From: Deferribacteres bacterium
GTDB taxonomy: Bacteria > Nitrospirota > Thermodesulfovibrionia > UBA6902
Length of the DNA stretch: 13,313 nt
Assembly: GCA_030598625.1 (NCBI GenBank)
Contig: JAUVPO010000023.1
Location: 1 to 13,313 of the forward strand
Direction of reading: 5' to 3'
Shown here: piece after piece, positions 1 to 5,682 of the stretch
How the letters are laid out: the number at the start of each line of letters is the position of its first letter
How positions within the stretch are numbered: the stretch's first letter is position 1
Program-made: the position numbers and the translations under genes
The notes under the pieces: model-generated
What the model saw: the letters and a program-made list of their open reading frames with translations, nothing else
Databases searched by the model: none
What the model was told of the DNA's origin: nothing

Positions 1-2
1 TC

Positions 3-53
3 GAACATATAGAGGGGGCGAGGAAGAAGGCCGGGGCTGATGCGAGCCCTTGA
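3..53 (+). CDS. Possible C-terminal end of a gene entering from the left (uncertain)
   Basis: One plus-strand frame is open from the window edge and ends at a TGA at 51-53, giving a charged 16-residue tail (EHIEGARKKAGADASP). Seventeen open codons are too few to prove coding and no family can be recognised. The sequence is richer in G than the AT-rich spacer that follows, which is why it is listed at all. Confidence 0.2.
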   Translation, partial: EHIEGARKKAGADASP

Positions 54-84
54 GAATATTAAGATGTAACATTATAATTTAAAA

Positions 85-152
85 GCATAAAACATTGAAA
101 GCTAAAAAAAGTCCTCGCTGGCACTCGTTCAATGTTCAACGATTTGTTATGC
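85..152 (-). other. Inverted-repeat structure resembling a degenerate integron attC site
   Basis: Read on the minus strand, the element begins GCATAAC, then AAAT, then CGTTGAAC. This is the layout of an attC R''-spacer-L'' half. It ends with TTTCAATG followed by TTTTATGC, which can pair with that half: TTATGC with GCATAA, and TTCAATG with CGTTGAA using one G-T pair. Separately, 91-99 and 128-136 form a perfect 9-bp inverted repeat. Length (68 bp) is within the attC range. The distal core lacks GTT in the right place and the spacers are unequal, so this would be a decayed site at best. The DUF2442 gene ends inside it, as cassette genes often do. Confidence 0.35.
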
Positions 153-453
153 GAATTTTAGGTCGTCGAGTTAGCCATTTTTTAAAAGATGACTGACTCT
201 CCCCTGATGGTCTCCCAGCCAATAATCCTTCAACACTTATGTCTTCGTCAATGTCTTCCCAATGAATACCATGACCCCTGCCTATTAACCTCCAATTATT
301 TCTTTCTTTTGCAGTAGCGTATACTAAACGAGGAAACCAGTCCAATGGAGCTGAGATTGTCCTTCCATCGCTAAGGTCTACACTCAAAGTATCCTTAGTT
401 ACTCTCACATTTTCAGCATATGGGACTTCTATTTCAACTGCCGAAATACTCAT
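136..453 (-). CDS. DUF2442 domain protein
   Basis: The 105-residue product matches the DUF2442 family: an N-terminal VEIEVPYAENVRV strand, then LSVDLSDGRTISAPLDWFPRL (residues about 23-43), then the W-x-x-I-G-x-G-x-G-I-H-W-E-D-I-D-E-D-I block near residues 54-71. The function is unknown; members are small soluble proteins often found beside DUF4160. Its start overlaps the end of the DUF4160 gene by 20 nt and has a GGAGG ribosome site inside that gene, so the two are co-translated. The last codons (ITNR then TGA) are formed by the attC-like repeat, suggesting that the natural C-terminus was set by that element. A toxin-antitoxin role for the pair is inference only. Confidence 0.86.
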   Translation of the reverse strand: MSISAVEIEVPYAENVRVTKDTLSVDLSDGRTISAPLDWFPRLVYATAKERNNWRLIGRGHGIHWEDIDEDISVEGLLAGRPSGESQSSFKKWLTRRPKIRITNR

Positions 454-670
454 TCCATGCCTCCAATAATTTTGAATGATTCTTAATAATAATTTTATGG
501 ATTTTACTAATTTCTATCCGGCTAAATCCTCCACTGCTTTGTAGCCTAATAGGGTCAAGCCAAAATTTGGCAATTTTATCATCACGCTCAACATGGATAT
601 GCGCCGGTTCATCCTTATCTCCTGCATAAAAAAAGAAGCGATATGATCTAAATTTAAGTACTGTTGGCAT
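434..670 (-). CDS. DUF4160 domain protein
   Basis: This 78-residue protein is a full-length DUF4160 member. It starts MPTVLKFRSYRFFFYAGD, followed by the family signature EPAHIHVERDD (residues about 21-31) and a C-terminal helix ending LLEAWNEYFG. The H-x-H in AHIHV is the most conserved part of the family and could bind a ligand or metal; that is inference. It is the first gene of a two-gene unit with DUF2442. No clear Shine-Dalgarno sequence precedes the ATG. The upstream 50 nt are very AT-rich and contain several TATAAT-like hexamers without a convincing -35. Such pairs are scattered across accessory regions and are sometimes suspected of being toxin-antitoxin modules, but no activity can be read from the sequence. 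Confidence 0.9.
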   Translation of the reverse strand: MPTVLKFRSYRFFFYAGDKDEPAHIHVERDDKIAKFWLDPIRLQSSGGFSRIEISKIHKIIIKNHSKLLEAWNEYFGS

Positions 671-723
671 CAGACTTATATTATCATATTATTATATATT
701 TTCGACTAAGTCTTATCCCCTGG

Positions 724-808
724 CCCGTTCTCCGTAGTACTACGAAGGATGAAAAACGGGAATCCGGAAAACAAGATGGGCTGGATTCCCGCTCAAAAGA
801 CCGCGGGA
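724..808. repeat. Nested palindromic repeat element in the spacer
   Basis: The 171-bp spacer between the TSUP and DUF4160 genes holds four overlapping inverted repeats. CCCGTT (724-729) pairs with AACGGG (755-760) around a perfect 12-bp palindrome, CGTAGTACTACG (733-744). CGGGAATCC (757-765) pairs with GGATTCCCG (783-791). TCCCGC (787-792) pairs with GCGGGA (803-808). The GGATTCCCGC...GCGGGA core resembles dispersed REP-like elements found in many genomes. Copy number in this genome cannot be seen here. Confidence 0.5.
751..791 (-). terminator. Intrinsic terminator of the TSUP transporter gene
   Basis: On the minus strand, 51 nt after the TSUP stop codon, CGGGAATCC (791-783) and GGATTCCCG (765-757) form a perfect 9-bp, GC-rich stem with a 17-nt loop. 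TTTTTC (756-751) follows immediately. This is the standard stem plus U-tract layout. It would insulate the transporter gene from the DUF4160/DUF2442 pair downstream. Confidence 0.62.
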
Positions 809-841
809 CTGACAAACTTAAACAATATTCTGCCCCCGTAA

Positions 842-1573
842 CTAAATGGTTACTAAGGCCGAGACGACCATCATCAGTCCGAGAATTACAAGGGTCATAA
901 GGATTATCCTGATATACTCCTGCCTCTTTGTCCTTTTATATAACCGCGAGCCGGCATAGACTCCGAACAGTACGAAAACGGCTGACACGGCAAATAATTT
1001 CATTACCGGTGCGCTGATAAGACCGCCTGTAGCATGCGCCACTACGACAATGATATTGCAGATAAAGAAGAAACCGGTGAGTGTCGCCTTGATATGGTCC
1101 CTTGACCAGCCGGTAAGGGTAGTGTAAATAATCGACGGCGGACCGCCGGCGCCGAAAGCCGACCCGATAATCCCTGTACCAAAACCGGCCATATACGCCC
1201 AGACGCTGTGGATCTTTTGCGGCTTAGGGTTAAACACGAGTGAATAGACGCTGTAAGACACGATGAGGGTCCCCAGCAGTATTTTTATAAGATATGGTTC
1301 GGCGTTTATTAAGAAATGGACCCCTATGTAAATACCGGGAATGCTCCCGAGAAGAAGAGGGAATATCTTTTTCCGTTCCATATAATCCTTCAGTTCAAAG
1401 ACCAGATATAATGTCATAAGCAGGCTGTTTAAGATACAGAGGGGGACCGCTGTTTTTACGTCAATAAATATGGTCAGAAGCGGCATAGCTAACAGGGCTG
1501 AACCGAATCCTGAAAGGCCCTGAATGAACCCTGCCAGCAAAAAAATTAAACAGACAAGCATTAGTGTAAGCAT
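842..1573 (-). CDS. TSUP (TauE/SafE, DUF81) family membrane transporter
   Basis: The 243-residue protein is almost entirely hydrophobic, with about eight predicted membrane helices in two halves, as in the TauE/SafE family. The first-half signature is GFIQGLSGFGSALLAMP (residues about 15-31) and the second-half one is GSAFGAGGPP (about 137-146). These Gly/Pro-rich motifs line the substrate site in the family, whose characterised members move sulfite, sulfoacetate or other organosulfonates across the inner membrane. The substrate here cannot be assigned. The length is normal for the family. The gene is single, with a terminator downstream and a 241-bp AT-rich spacer shared with the divergent lipoprotein gene upstream. 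The ribosome site is weak (AGGAT, 8 nt before the ATG). Confidence 0.92.
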   Translation of the reverse strand: MLTLMLVCLIFLLAGFIQGLSGFGSALLAMPLLTIFIDVKTAVPLCILNSLLMTLYLVFELKDYMERKKIFPLLLGSIPGIYIGVHFLINAEPYLIKILLGTLIVSYSVYSLVFNPKPQKIHSVWAYMAGFGTGIIGSAFGAGGPPSIIYTTLTGWSRDHIKATLTGFFFICNIIVVVAHATGGLISAPVMKLFAVSAVFVLFGVYAGSRLYKRTKRQEYIRIILMTLVILGLMMVVSALVTI

Positions 1574-1656
1574 ATGATCCTGAATATAAATTATTTATCG
1601 GTGAAATGTGTCGGAAAATTTAACACAAAATACCACTTTCAAGATGAATTACGCTA

Positions 1657-1690
1657 TATTTTACACTTAAATTAATTTAATTGTAAAATA
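1657..1690. promoter_or_regulatory. 34-bp near-perfect AT-rich palindrome, candidate enhancer or operator
   Basis: Sixteen of 17 base pairs match (the only mismatch is 1666 against 1681). The outer arms are TATTTTACA and TGTAAAATA around a perfect 14-bp core, TTAAATTAATTTAA (1667-1680). It lies in the divergent spacer, centred about 113 bp upstream of the start site expected for the sigma-54 promoter at 1761-1776. That is the usual place for an activator-binding enhancer. It could instead be an operator for the divergent transporter gene, or chance in AT-rich DNA. Confidence 0.45.
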
Positions 1691-1760
1691 ATTATACGAT
1701 CATTGCATTCCTTTAATAGATTATACCAAAAAATCATTATATTTCACAAAGTTAAATAGA

Positions 1761-1776
1761 TGGCAAGTTATTTGCT
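1761..1776 (+). promoter_or_regulatory. Sigma-54 (RpoN) -24/-12 promoter of the repeat lipoprotein
   Basis: TGGCAAGTTATTTGCT matches the sigma-54 consensus TGGCACG-N4-TTGCW at all but one fixed position (A for C). The essential GG (1762-1763) and GC (1774-1775) are separated by exactly 10 nt, as required. The predicted start, about 12 nt after the GC, is near 1787. This leaves a leader of about 28 nt with an AAGGGGG ribosome site (1801-1807) before the ATG at 1815. Transcription would need a bacterial enhancer-binding protein. Confidence 0.7.
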
Positions 1777-1814
1777 ATTAAATCGGGAGTTACGTTTCTG
1801 AAGGGGGTTTCTAT

Positions 1815-3296
1815 ATGAAAAAAAATCGTTTGATTGGAATAATGACAGTTGTTTTTGCAATTTTATTAAGCTTTTTATTAACTGCATGCGGACCGAATGG
1901 AACCGGTGGAAATTCTGACGGGGGTGACACTACTCCTGATGTAGGCGGCACTACTCCTGACATAGGCGGCAGTCCTCCTGATGTAGGCGGTACAACTCCT
2001 GATGTAGGTGGAGATGGCGGTGGTGACGGAGAAATTGAATATCCGTATATCGGTAAGACATGGGGCATGGCGGAACTCATTGAAACGGACGACTCAGAAG
2101 ACGCTTCTTCCCCTCAGATAGCCTTTGACTCAAGTGGCAATGCAATCGCAGTATGGCATCAGCATGACGGTTCAAGAAACAATATCCATGCAAACAGGTT
2201 TGCTGCAGGCGTGGGCTGGGGCACGGCTGAACGTATTGAAACAGACGATTCAGGAGACGCATCATCTCCGCGAGTAGCCTTTGACCCGGACGGCAATGCC
2301 TTTGCGGTATGGTATCAATATGACGGTTCAAGTTACAGCATCCTTGCAAACAGGTATGTTGCAGGCGTGGGCTGGGACACGGCGGAACTCATCGGAATAG
2401 GTGATACAGGAGAGGTTTCCTCTCCACGGATGGCCTTTGACCTGGACGGCAACGCCATTGTGGTATGGCATCAATATGACGGTTCAAGGAGCAATATCTA
2501 TGCAAATAAATATGTTGCAGGCGTGTGGGGTACGTCGGAATTTATTGAAACAGACAATAGGGGAGATGCCTTATATCCGCAGATAGCCTTTGACTCAGGC
2601 GGCAATGCAATCGCAGTATGGTATCAGTATGACGGTTCAAGTCGCAATATCTATGCAAACAGGTATGTTGCAGGCGCGGGCTGGGACACGGCGGAACTCA
2701 TCGGAACAGGTGATACAGGAGAGGCTTCCTCTCCGCAGATAGCCTTTGACCCGGACGGTAACGCCATTGCGGTATGGCATCAGTATGACGGTTCAAGGGA
2801 TAGCATATACGTAAACAGAGATTGCGTTGGCGTGGGCTGGGACGCGGCTGGACGCATTGAAACAGACGATACAGGAGACGCCTTTTCCCCGCAGATAGCC
2901 TTTGACTCAGACGGCAATGCAATCGCAGTATGGCATCAGTATGACGGTTCAATAAACAATATCCACGCAAACAGGTTTGCTGCAGGCGCGGGCTGGGGCA
3001 CGGCTGGACTCATTGAAACAGACGATACAGGAAACGCATCTTCTCCGCAGGTGGCCTTTGACCCGGACGGCAATGCCGTTGCGGTATGGTATCAATATGA
3101 CGGTTCAAGGAACAACATCAAAGCCAACACGTATGTTGCAGACAAGGGCTGGAGAGCGGCTGAATGCATTGAAACAGAAGACTCAGGAAACGCGTCTTCT
3201 CCGCAGATAGCCTTTGACCCTGACGGCAACGCCATTGCAGTATGGTATCAGTATGACGGTTCAAGGTACAGCATCTATGTAAACGGGTATAGATAG
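1815..3296 (+). CDS. Lipoprotein with eight 52-residue repeats, probable beta-propeller
   Basis: This 493-residue protein has a lipoprotein signal: MKKNR, a hydrophobic stretch, and the lipobox LTAC with Cys25 as the modified residue. The next residue is Gly, not Asp, so outer-membrane delivery is possible. Residues 39-66 are a low-complexity linker of four 7-residue TTPDVGG-type units. From Trp83 to the end run eight repeats of 52 residues (one of 51, the last 48). Each has the pattern W-x-x-A-x-x-I-E-T-D-D, SSPQIAFD, GNAIAVWYQYDG and IYANRYVAG. Four short strands per unit suggest one propeller blade each. Similar repeats occur in uncharacterised secreted proteins. The ligand is unknown; adhesion or surface binding is inference. 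The gene stands alone behind a sigma-54 promoter, so expression is probably conditional. Confidence 0.9.
   Translation: MKKNRLIGIMTVVFAILLSFLLTACGPNGTGGNSDGGDTTPDVGGTTPDIGGSPPDVGGTTPDVGGDGGGDGEIEYPYIGKTWGMAELIETDDSEDASSPQIAFDSSGNAIAVWHQHDGSRNNIHANRFAAGVGWGTAERIETDDSGDASSPRVAFDPDGNAFAVWYQYDGSSYSILANRYVAGVGWDTAELIGIGDTGEVSSPRMAFDLDGNAIVVWHQYDGSRSNIYANKYVAGVWGTSEFIETDNRGDALYPQIAFDSGGNAIAVWYQYDGSSRNIYANRYVAGAGWDTAELIGTGDTGEASSPQIAFDPDGNAIAVWHQYDGSRDSIYVNRDCVGVGWDAAGRIETDDTGDAFSPQIAFDSDGNAIAVWHQYDGSINNIHANRFAAGAGWGTAGLIETDDTGNASSPQVAFDPDGNAVAVWYQYDGSRNNIKANTYVADKGWRAAECIETEDSGNASSPQIAFDPDGNAIAVWYQYDGSRYSIYVNGYR
1929..2012 (+). repeat. Four tandem 21-bp units coding the TTPDVGG linker
   Basis: Four in-frame 21-bp units encode TTPDVGG, TTPDIGG, SPPDVGG and TTPDVGG directly after the lipobox region. 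They form a Pro/Gly/Asp-rich flexible stalk holding the repeat domain away from the membrane. Tandem in-frame units of this kind can vary in number by slippage, so linker length may differ between strains. Confidence 0.85.
2061..3293 (+). repeat. Eight tandem 156-bp coding repeats
   Basis: Units start at the TGG codons at 2061, 2217, 2373, 2526, 2682, 2838, 2994 and 3150. Unit 3 lacks one codon (153 bp) and unit 8 is cut at 144 bp. Blocks such as CAGATAGCCTTTGAC and TATGACGGTTCAAG are identical in most units at DNA level. Sharing is patchy: units 3 and 5 share WDTAELIG-x-GDTGE, while units 1 and 6 share NNIHANRFAAG. This indicates recent duplication with gene conversion between units. Confidence 0.95.
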
Positions 3297-3327
3297 AAAT
3301 GCCCGTTTCTTTCTTTATGAGAACGGG
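3281..3327. terminator. Bidirectional hairpin terminator between convergent genes
   Basis: Three arms alternate: AAACGGG (3281-3287), CCCGTTT (3302-3308) and AACGGG (3322-3327). The middle arm can pair with either neighbour. The first pairing gives a 7-bp stem followed by CTTTCTTTAT for plus-strand transcripts. The second serves the LemA operon arriving on the minus strand. The first arm overlaps the last codons of the lipoprotein gene. U-tracts are imperfect, so efficiency is uncertain. Confidence 0.5.
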
Positions 3328-3330
3328 TGA

Positions 3331-3906
3331 TTAAAACTTCACCTGCGGCGCTTCTTTTTCCGCTTCCGGGATCTCGAAGTATTCTGCGCTTGATACACCT
3401 GCAAATGCCGCAAAAAACCTGCCGAAGAACGTCCTTATGTAAGTATTTAATAGCTGGACTGCTTCGTTGTACCTCTTTCTTTCAACTGCAATCCTGTTCT
3501 CCGTCCCCTCAAGGCTGTCCTGAAGTTTGAGGAATGATTGATTTGCCTTGAGATCGGGATATGCTTCCCGCAACACAAGCAGTCTCGAAAGAAAGCCTTC
3601 AAGCTGGCCGGATGCCTTTACTTTATCTTTTACAGAGCCTGCCTGGAAGTATTTTGTCCTTGCGTTCGCAATGTTTTCAAAAAGCTCTTTTTCATGACCG
3701 GCATATCCTTTGACGGTTTCAATAAGATTAGGTATCAGGTCATATCTCCTTTTTAACTGGTTCTCAACCTGTGCCCATTTGCCCTTTATATTTTCGTCCA
3801 TAGCAACAACGTTGTCGTATCCACCACGGAGCCAGCTGAATGTCATAAAACCGATAAGTAGTATAACTCCGACAACAATTAAAGCGATTTTTAAACCTTT
3901 TGACAT
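3331..3906 (-). CDS. lemA: LemA family protein
   Basis: The 191-residue protein has one N-terminal membrane helix (residues about 7-24) and a long helical LemA domain. The family hallmarks are KWAQVENQLKRRYDLIPNL (about 43-61), ETVKGYA, AYPDLKAN (115-122) and LEGTENRIAVERKRYNEAV (132-150). LemA proteins form a membrane-anchored helical bundle; the biochemical role is unsettled, with links to membrane or envelope stress. It is the last gene of an operon with the TPM protein, 71 nt upstream, a pairing conserved in many phyla. A strong AGGAGGT site (3911-3917) fixes the start. The C-terminus (RTFFGRFFAAFAG) departs from the usual RTFPGNLVAG form but keeps the terminal amphipathic segment. Confidence 0.95.
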   Translation of the reverse strand: MSKGLKIALIVVGVILLIGFMTFSWLRGGYDNVVAMDENIKGKWAQVENQLKRRYDLIPNLIETVKGYAGHEKELFENIANARTKYFQAGSVKDKVKASGQLEGFLSRLLVLREAYPDLKANQSFLKLQDSLEGTENRIAVERKRYNEAVQLLNTYIRTFFGRFFAAFAGVSSAEYFEIPEAEKEAPQVKF

Positions 3907-3977
3907 AACGACCTCCTGCTTTTAAACTTTATATTAGTTTTCATGAATATATCTGAAGACAGTTTTTGAACGCTGCC

Positions 3978-4766
3978 TCACCATCCACCTGACGCACCAC
4001 CGCCGCCGAAGCCTCCACCGCCTCCACCGCCGAAACTGCCTCCGCCGAAGCCTCCTCCGCCTCCCCAACCGCTTCTTCTGCCGCCAAGCATATTCATCAT
4101 TAGCAAAAGCAATAAGAGACGGGGATGTTTTATTAACATATAAATCAGTCCTATAATTAACAGTATGCCGAATATCTTGTCCCTTAAGGTCAGTTTTCTG
4201 CGCTCCATTCCGCTGTTATAAGCAGAACGGCTTCTCAATTTCGGCATCCCGGCGATCTCAACCCCTGCATCGGATGCTATTTCGTTTATAACAACCAGTG
4301 TGGCTGCTGTTATCCCTTTAGAATAATCGCCTTTTTTGAAATATGGCACAAGATACTGTCTTCCGATACTGCCTGCAAGGCTGTCCGGGATAATGCCTTC
4401 GATACCATAACCTACCTCGAACCTGTATTTCCTGTCCTGAAGCGAGACAAGCAGCAGGACTCCGTTATCTTTACCCTTCTGCCCCAGCTTCCATTCGTCG
4501 TGCGCTATACTGAGCGAGAGATCTTCAATCGATTCCCCTTCAAGGCTGTTAATTGTAAGAACAACCATCTGGGCCGTGGTCTTCTGCTCCAGTTCCAGGA
4601 GATACCTGTTCAGGCCTGCCTCCACGTTGTCGTCTATGATCCCCGCAAGGTCGACCACATGATTGTAAGGCTTGTCCGGGACCGCGATTTCAGCAAATGA
4701 AAGGGCTGTAAACAGAAAAAGGCAAGCTGATAATAATAAAACCGGACCTTTAATCTTTAATCTCAT
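3978..4766 (-). CDS. TPM-domain membrane protein, YgcG family
   Basis: The 262-residue precursor has a signal peptide (cut probably after ALSFA, residue 25). The TPM domain spans residues about 30-165 and includes V-V-D-L-A-G-I-I-D, the QMVVLTINSLEGESIEDLS strand-helix, GKDNGVLLLVSLQDRKYRFEVGYG-type core strands and GSIGRQYLVPYFKKGDYSKGI. A hydrophobic hairpin (about 198-226) follows, then a C-terminal tail of about 30 residues that is nearly all Gly with Phe, Ser and Trp. TPM proteins have been linked to photosystem II repair in plants and to acid phosphatase activity; in bacteria with LemA they are membrane proteins of unknown role. Its start overlaps the upstream gene by 17 nt and has an AGGGG ribosome site, so translation is coupled. 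SAC at residues 13-15 sits inside the hydrophobic core and is not a lipobox. Confidence 0.93.
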   Translation of the reverse strand: MRLKIKGPVLLLSACLFLFTALSFAEIAVPDKPYNHVVDLAGIIDDNVEAGLNRYLLELEQKTTAQMVVLTINSLEGESIEDLSLSIAHDEWKLGQKGKDNGVLLLVSLQDRKYRFEVGYGIEGIIPDSLAGSIGRQYLVPYFKKGDYSKGITAATLVVINEIASDAGVEIAGMPKLRSRSAYNSGMERRKLTLRDKIFGILLIIGLIYMLIKHPRLLLLLLMMNMLGGRRSGWGGGGGFGGGSFGGGGGGGFGGGGASGGW

Positions 4767-5496
4767 CCACTATTTCCCCTATCTTCTCCGTAGCTGCATA
4801 ATAATCCTCAAATATTGTATTAAGCTCTTCAATTGAAAGTTTGACCTTGCCATGTTTTTCTTTAAGCACCCTGGAGAAAACATCGGTATTTACATTTACT
4901 GCATTTGAGAGGGCTTTTATAACTTCGCTCTGTCCTGCGGGTGGTTCTTTGCCTGACAGGACAATGATCCCGCGGAAAAGCGGTATGTAACCTGTAATCG
5001 AGTTTATAAATCCTTCGGCCAATAATTTCCTGTCACCCTGTGAAGATATATATCCCTGCCTTAACCGGATCAGCTTTGTCTTCAGCTCCCTTTCGCATTG
5101 ATGCCTTAGGTCCATCCTCTTGATTTCCAGGTTTTCGAGAATGTCTTCTCCGAATACGGTCGAATGAATGATCTTGAAATTCAAAAATTCGATCGGGAAA
5201 ACATCAAGGGATGTTTTGATATAACCGGGAGTCATGATAAGCGGCGCCGCTACCTTATGCTTTCCGTATTTTTTTCCTAACGGAGCTATCAATTCAAGGA
5301 ACTTCAAATCCATTTCTTTTAATATAAAGATCGAATTAACATCGGAGACTTTTTCATCGAAATCATCGGTTACAGCAGAACCTGTTACATGGATCGAATG
5401 GATTTTCTCCAGATATTTATTCAGAATTTCATCCAGAAACGGTTTTATCTTTTTTGCGGCGGAAGGTTTGAGTTTTTCCAGGTTAAGGTCGGGCAT
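4750..5496 (-). CDS. Nucleotidyltransferase-fold protein with a degenerate active site (putative)
   Basis: This 248-residue soluble protein has no clear named family. Residues 33-60 read like the start of a polymerase-beta-type nucleotidyltransferase: HSIHVTGSA (Gly39-Ser40), ten residues, then SDVN (51-54) where active enzymes have D-x-D. A later strand, SLDVFPIEFLNF (about 97-108), offers Asp98 or Glu103 as the third carboxylate. VFGEDIL (114-120) matches the common GEDLL turn. The remainder is helical (about 125-248) and charged. The second metal-binding Asp is Asn, so catalysis may be weak or lost. It leads the operon with TPM and LemA, with a GGAGG site 12 nt before the ATG. A weak minus-strand promoter (TTGCCT, 17 nt, TACCAT at 5566-5538) may serve it. 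A link to envelope quality control is inference from the neighbours. Confidence 0.62.
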   Translation of the reverse strand: MPDLNLEKLKPSAAKKIKPFLDEILNKYLEKIHSIHVTGSAVTDDFDEKVSDVNSIFILKEMDLKFLELIAPLGKKYGKHKVAAPLIMTPGYIKTSLDVFPIEFLNFKIIHSTVFGEDILENLEIKRMDLRHQCERELKTKLIRLRQGYISSQGDRKLLAEGFINSITGYIPLFRGIIVLSGKEPPAGQSEVIKALSNAVNVNTDVFSRVLKEKHGKVKLSIEELNTIFEDYYAATEKIGEIVDEIKD

Positions 5497-5682
5497 TTCT
5501 TAAATCCTCCGGTTTTGATTGGTGGTCATTCGGACATATGGTATCAAAAACATATCATTAAGGCAATAAGAGACGTGTTGAGATATAATTATAAATTATG
5601 TCGCCGCCTGAATTCCCACACTTCAGGGATGTGGCCCTGTCTTTAAAGGGTACAGGGAAAAAAAGATAGAGAGGGTGTTTTT

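Noticed and set aside
664..900. Plus-strand open frame of 78 codons over the palindromic spacer
   Set aside because: It runs through REP-like hairpins and into the antisense of the transporter gene; composition is not protein-like and no family is seen.
1811..2970. Several open antisense frames of 60-90 codons across the repeat lipoprotein gene
   Set aside because: They recur with the 156-bp period and encode the reverse frame of the same repeats (for example repeated LNRH-x-DAI). They have no ribosome sites and are by-products of the repeat.
2061..3293. Tandem repeats considered as a CRISPR array
   Set aside because: Units are 156 bp, in frame, contiguous and coding, with no unique spacers.
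4722..4730. Lipobox (LSAC) in the TPM protein
   Set aside because: The Cys at residue 15 lies inside the hydrophobic core and is followed by more hydrophobic residues; a type I cut after ALSFA fits better.
5635..5657. Hairpin CCCTGT...ACAGGG before the DUF362 gene as a terminator
   Set aside because: The 6-bp stem is followed by A-rich, not T-rich, sequence on the plus strand, and no gene ends there on the minus strand.
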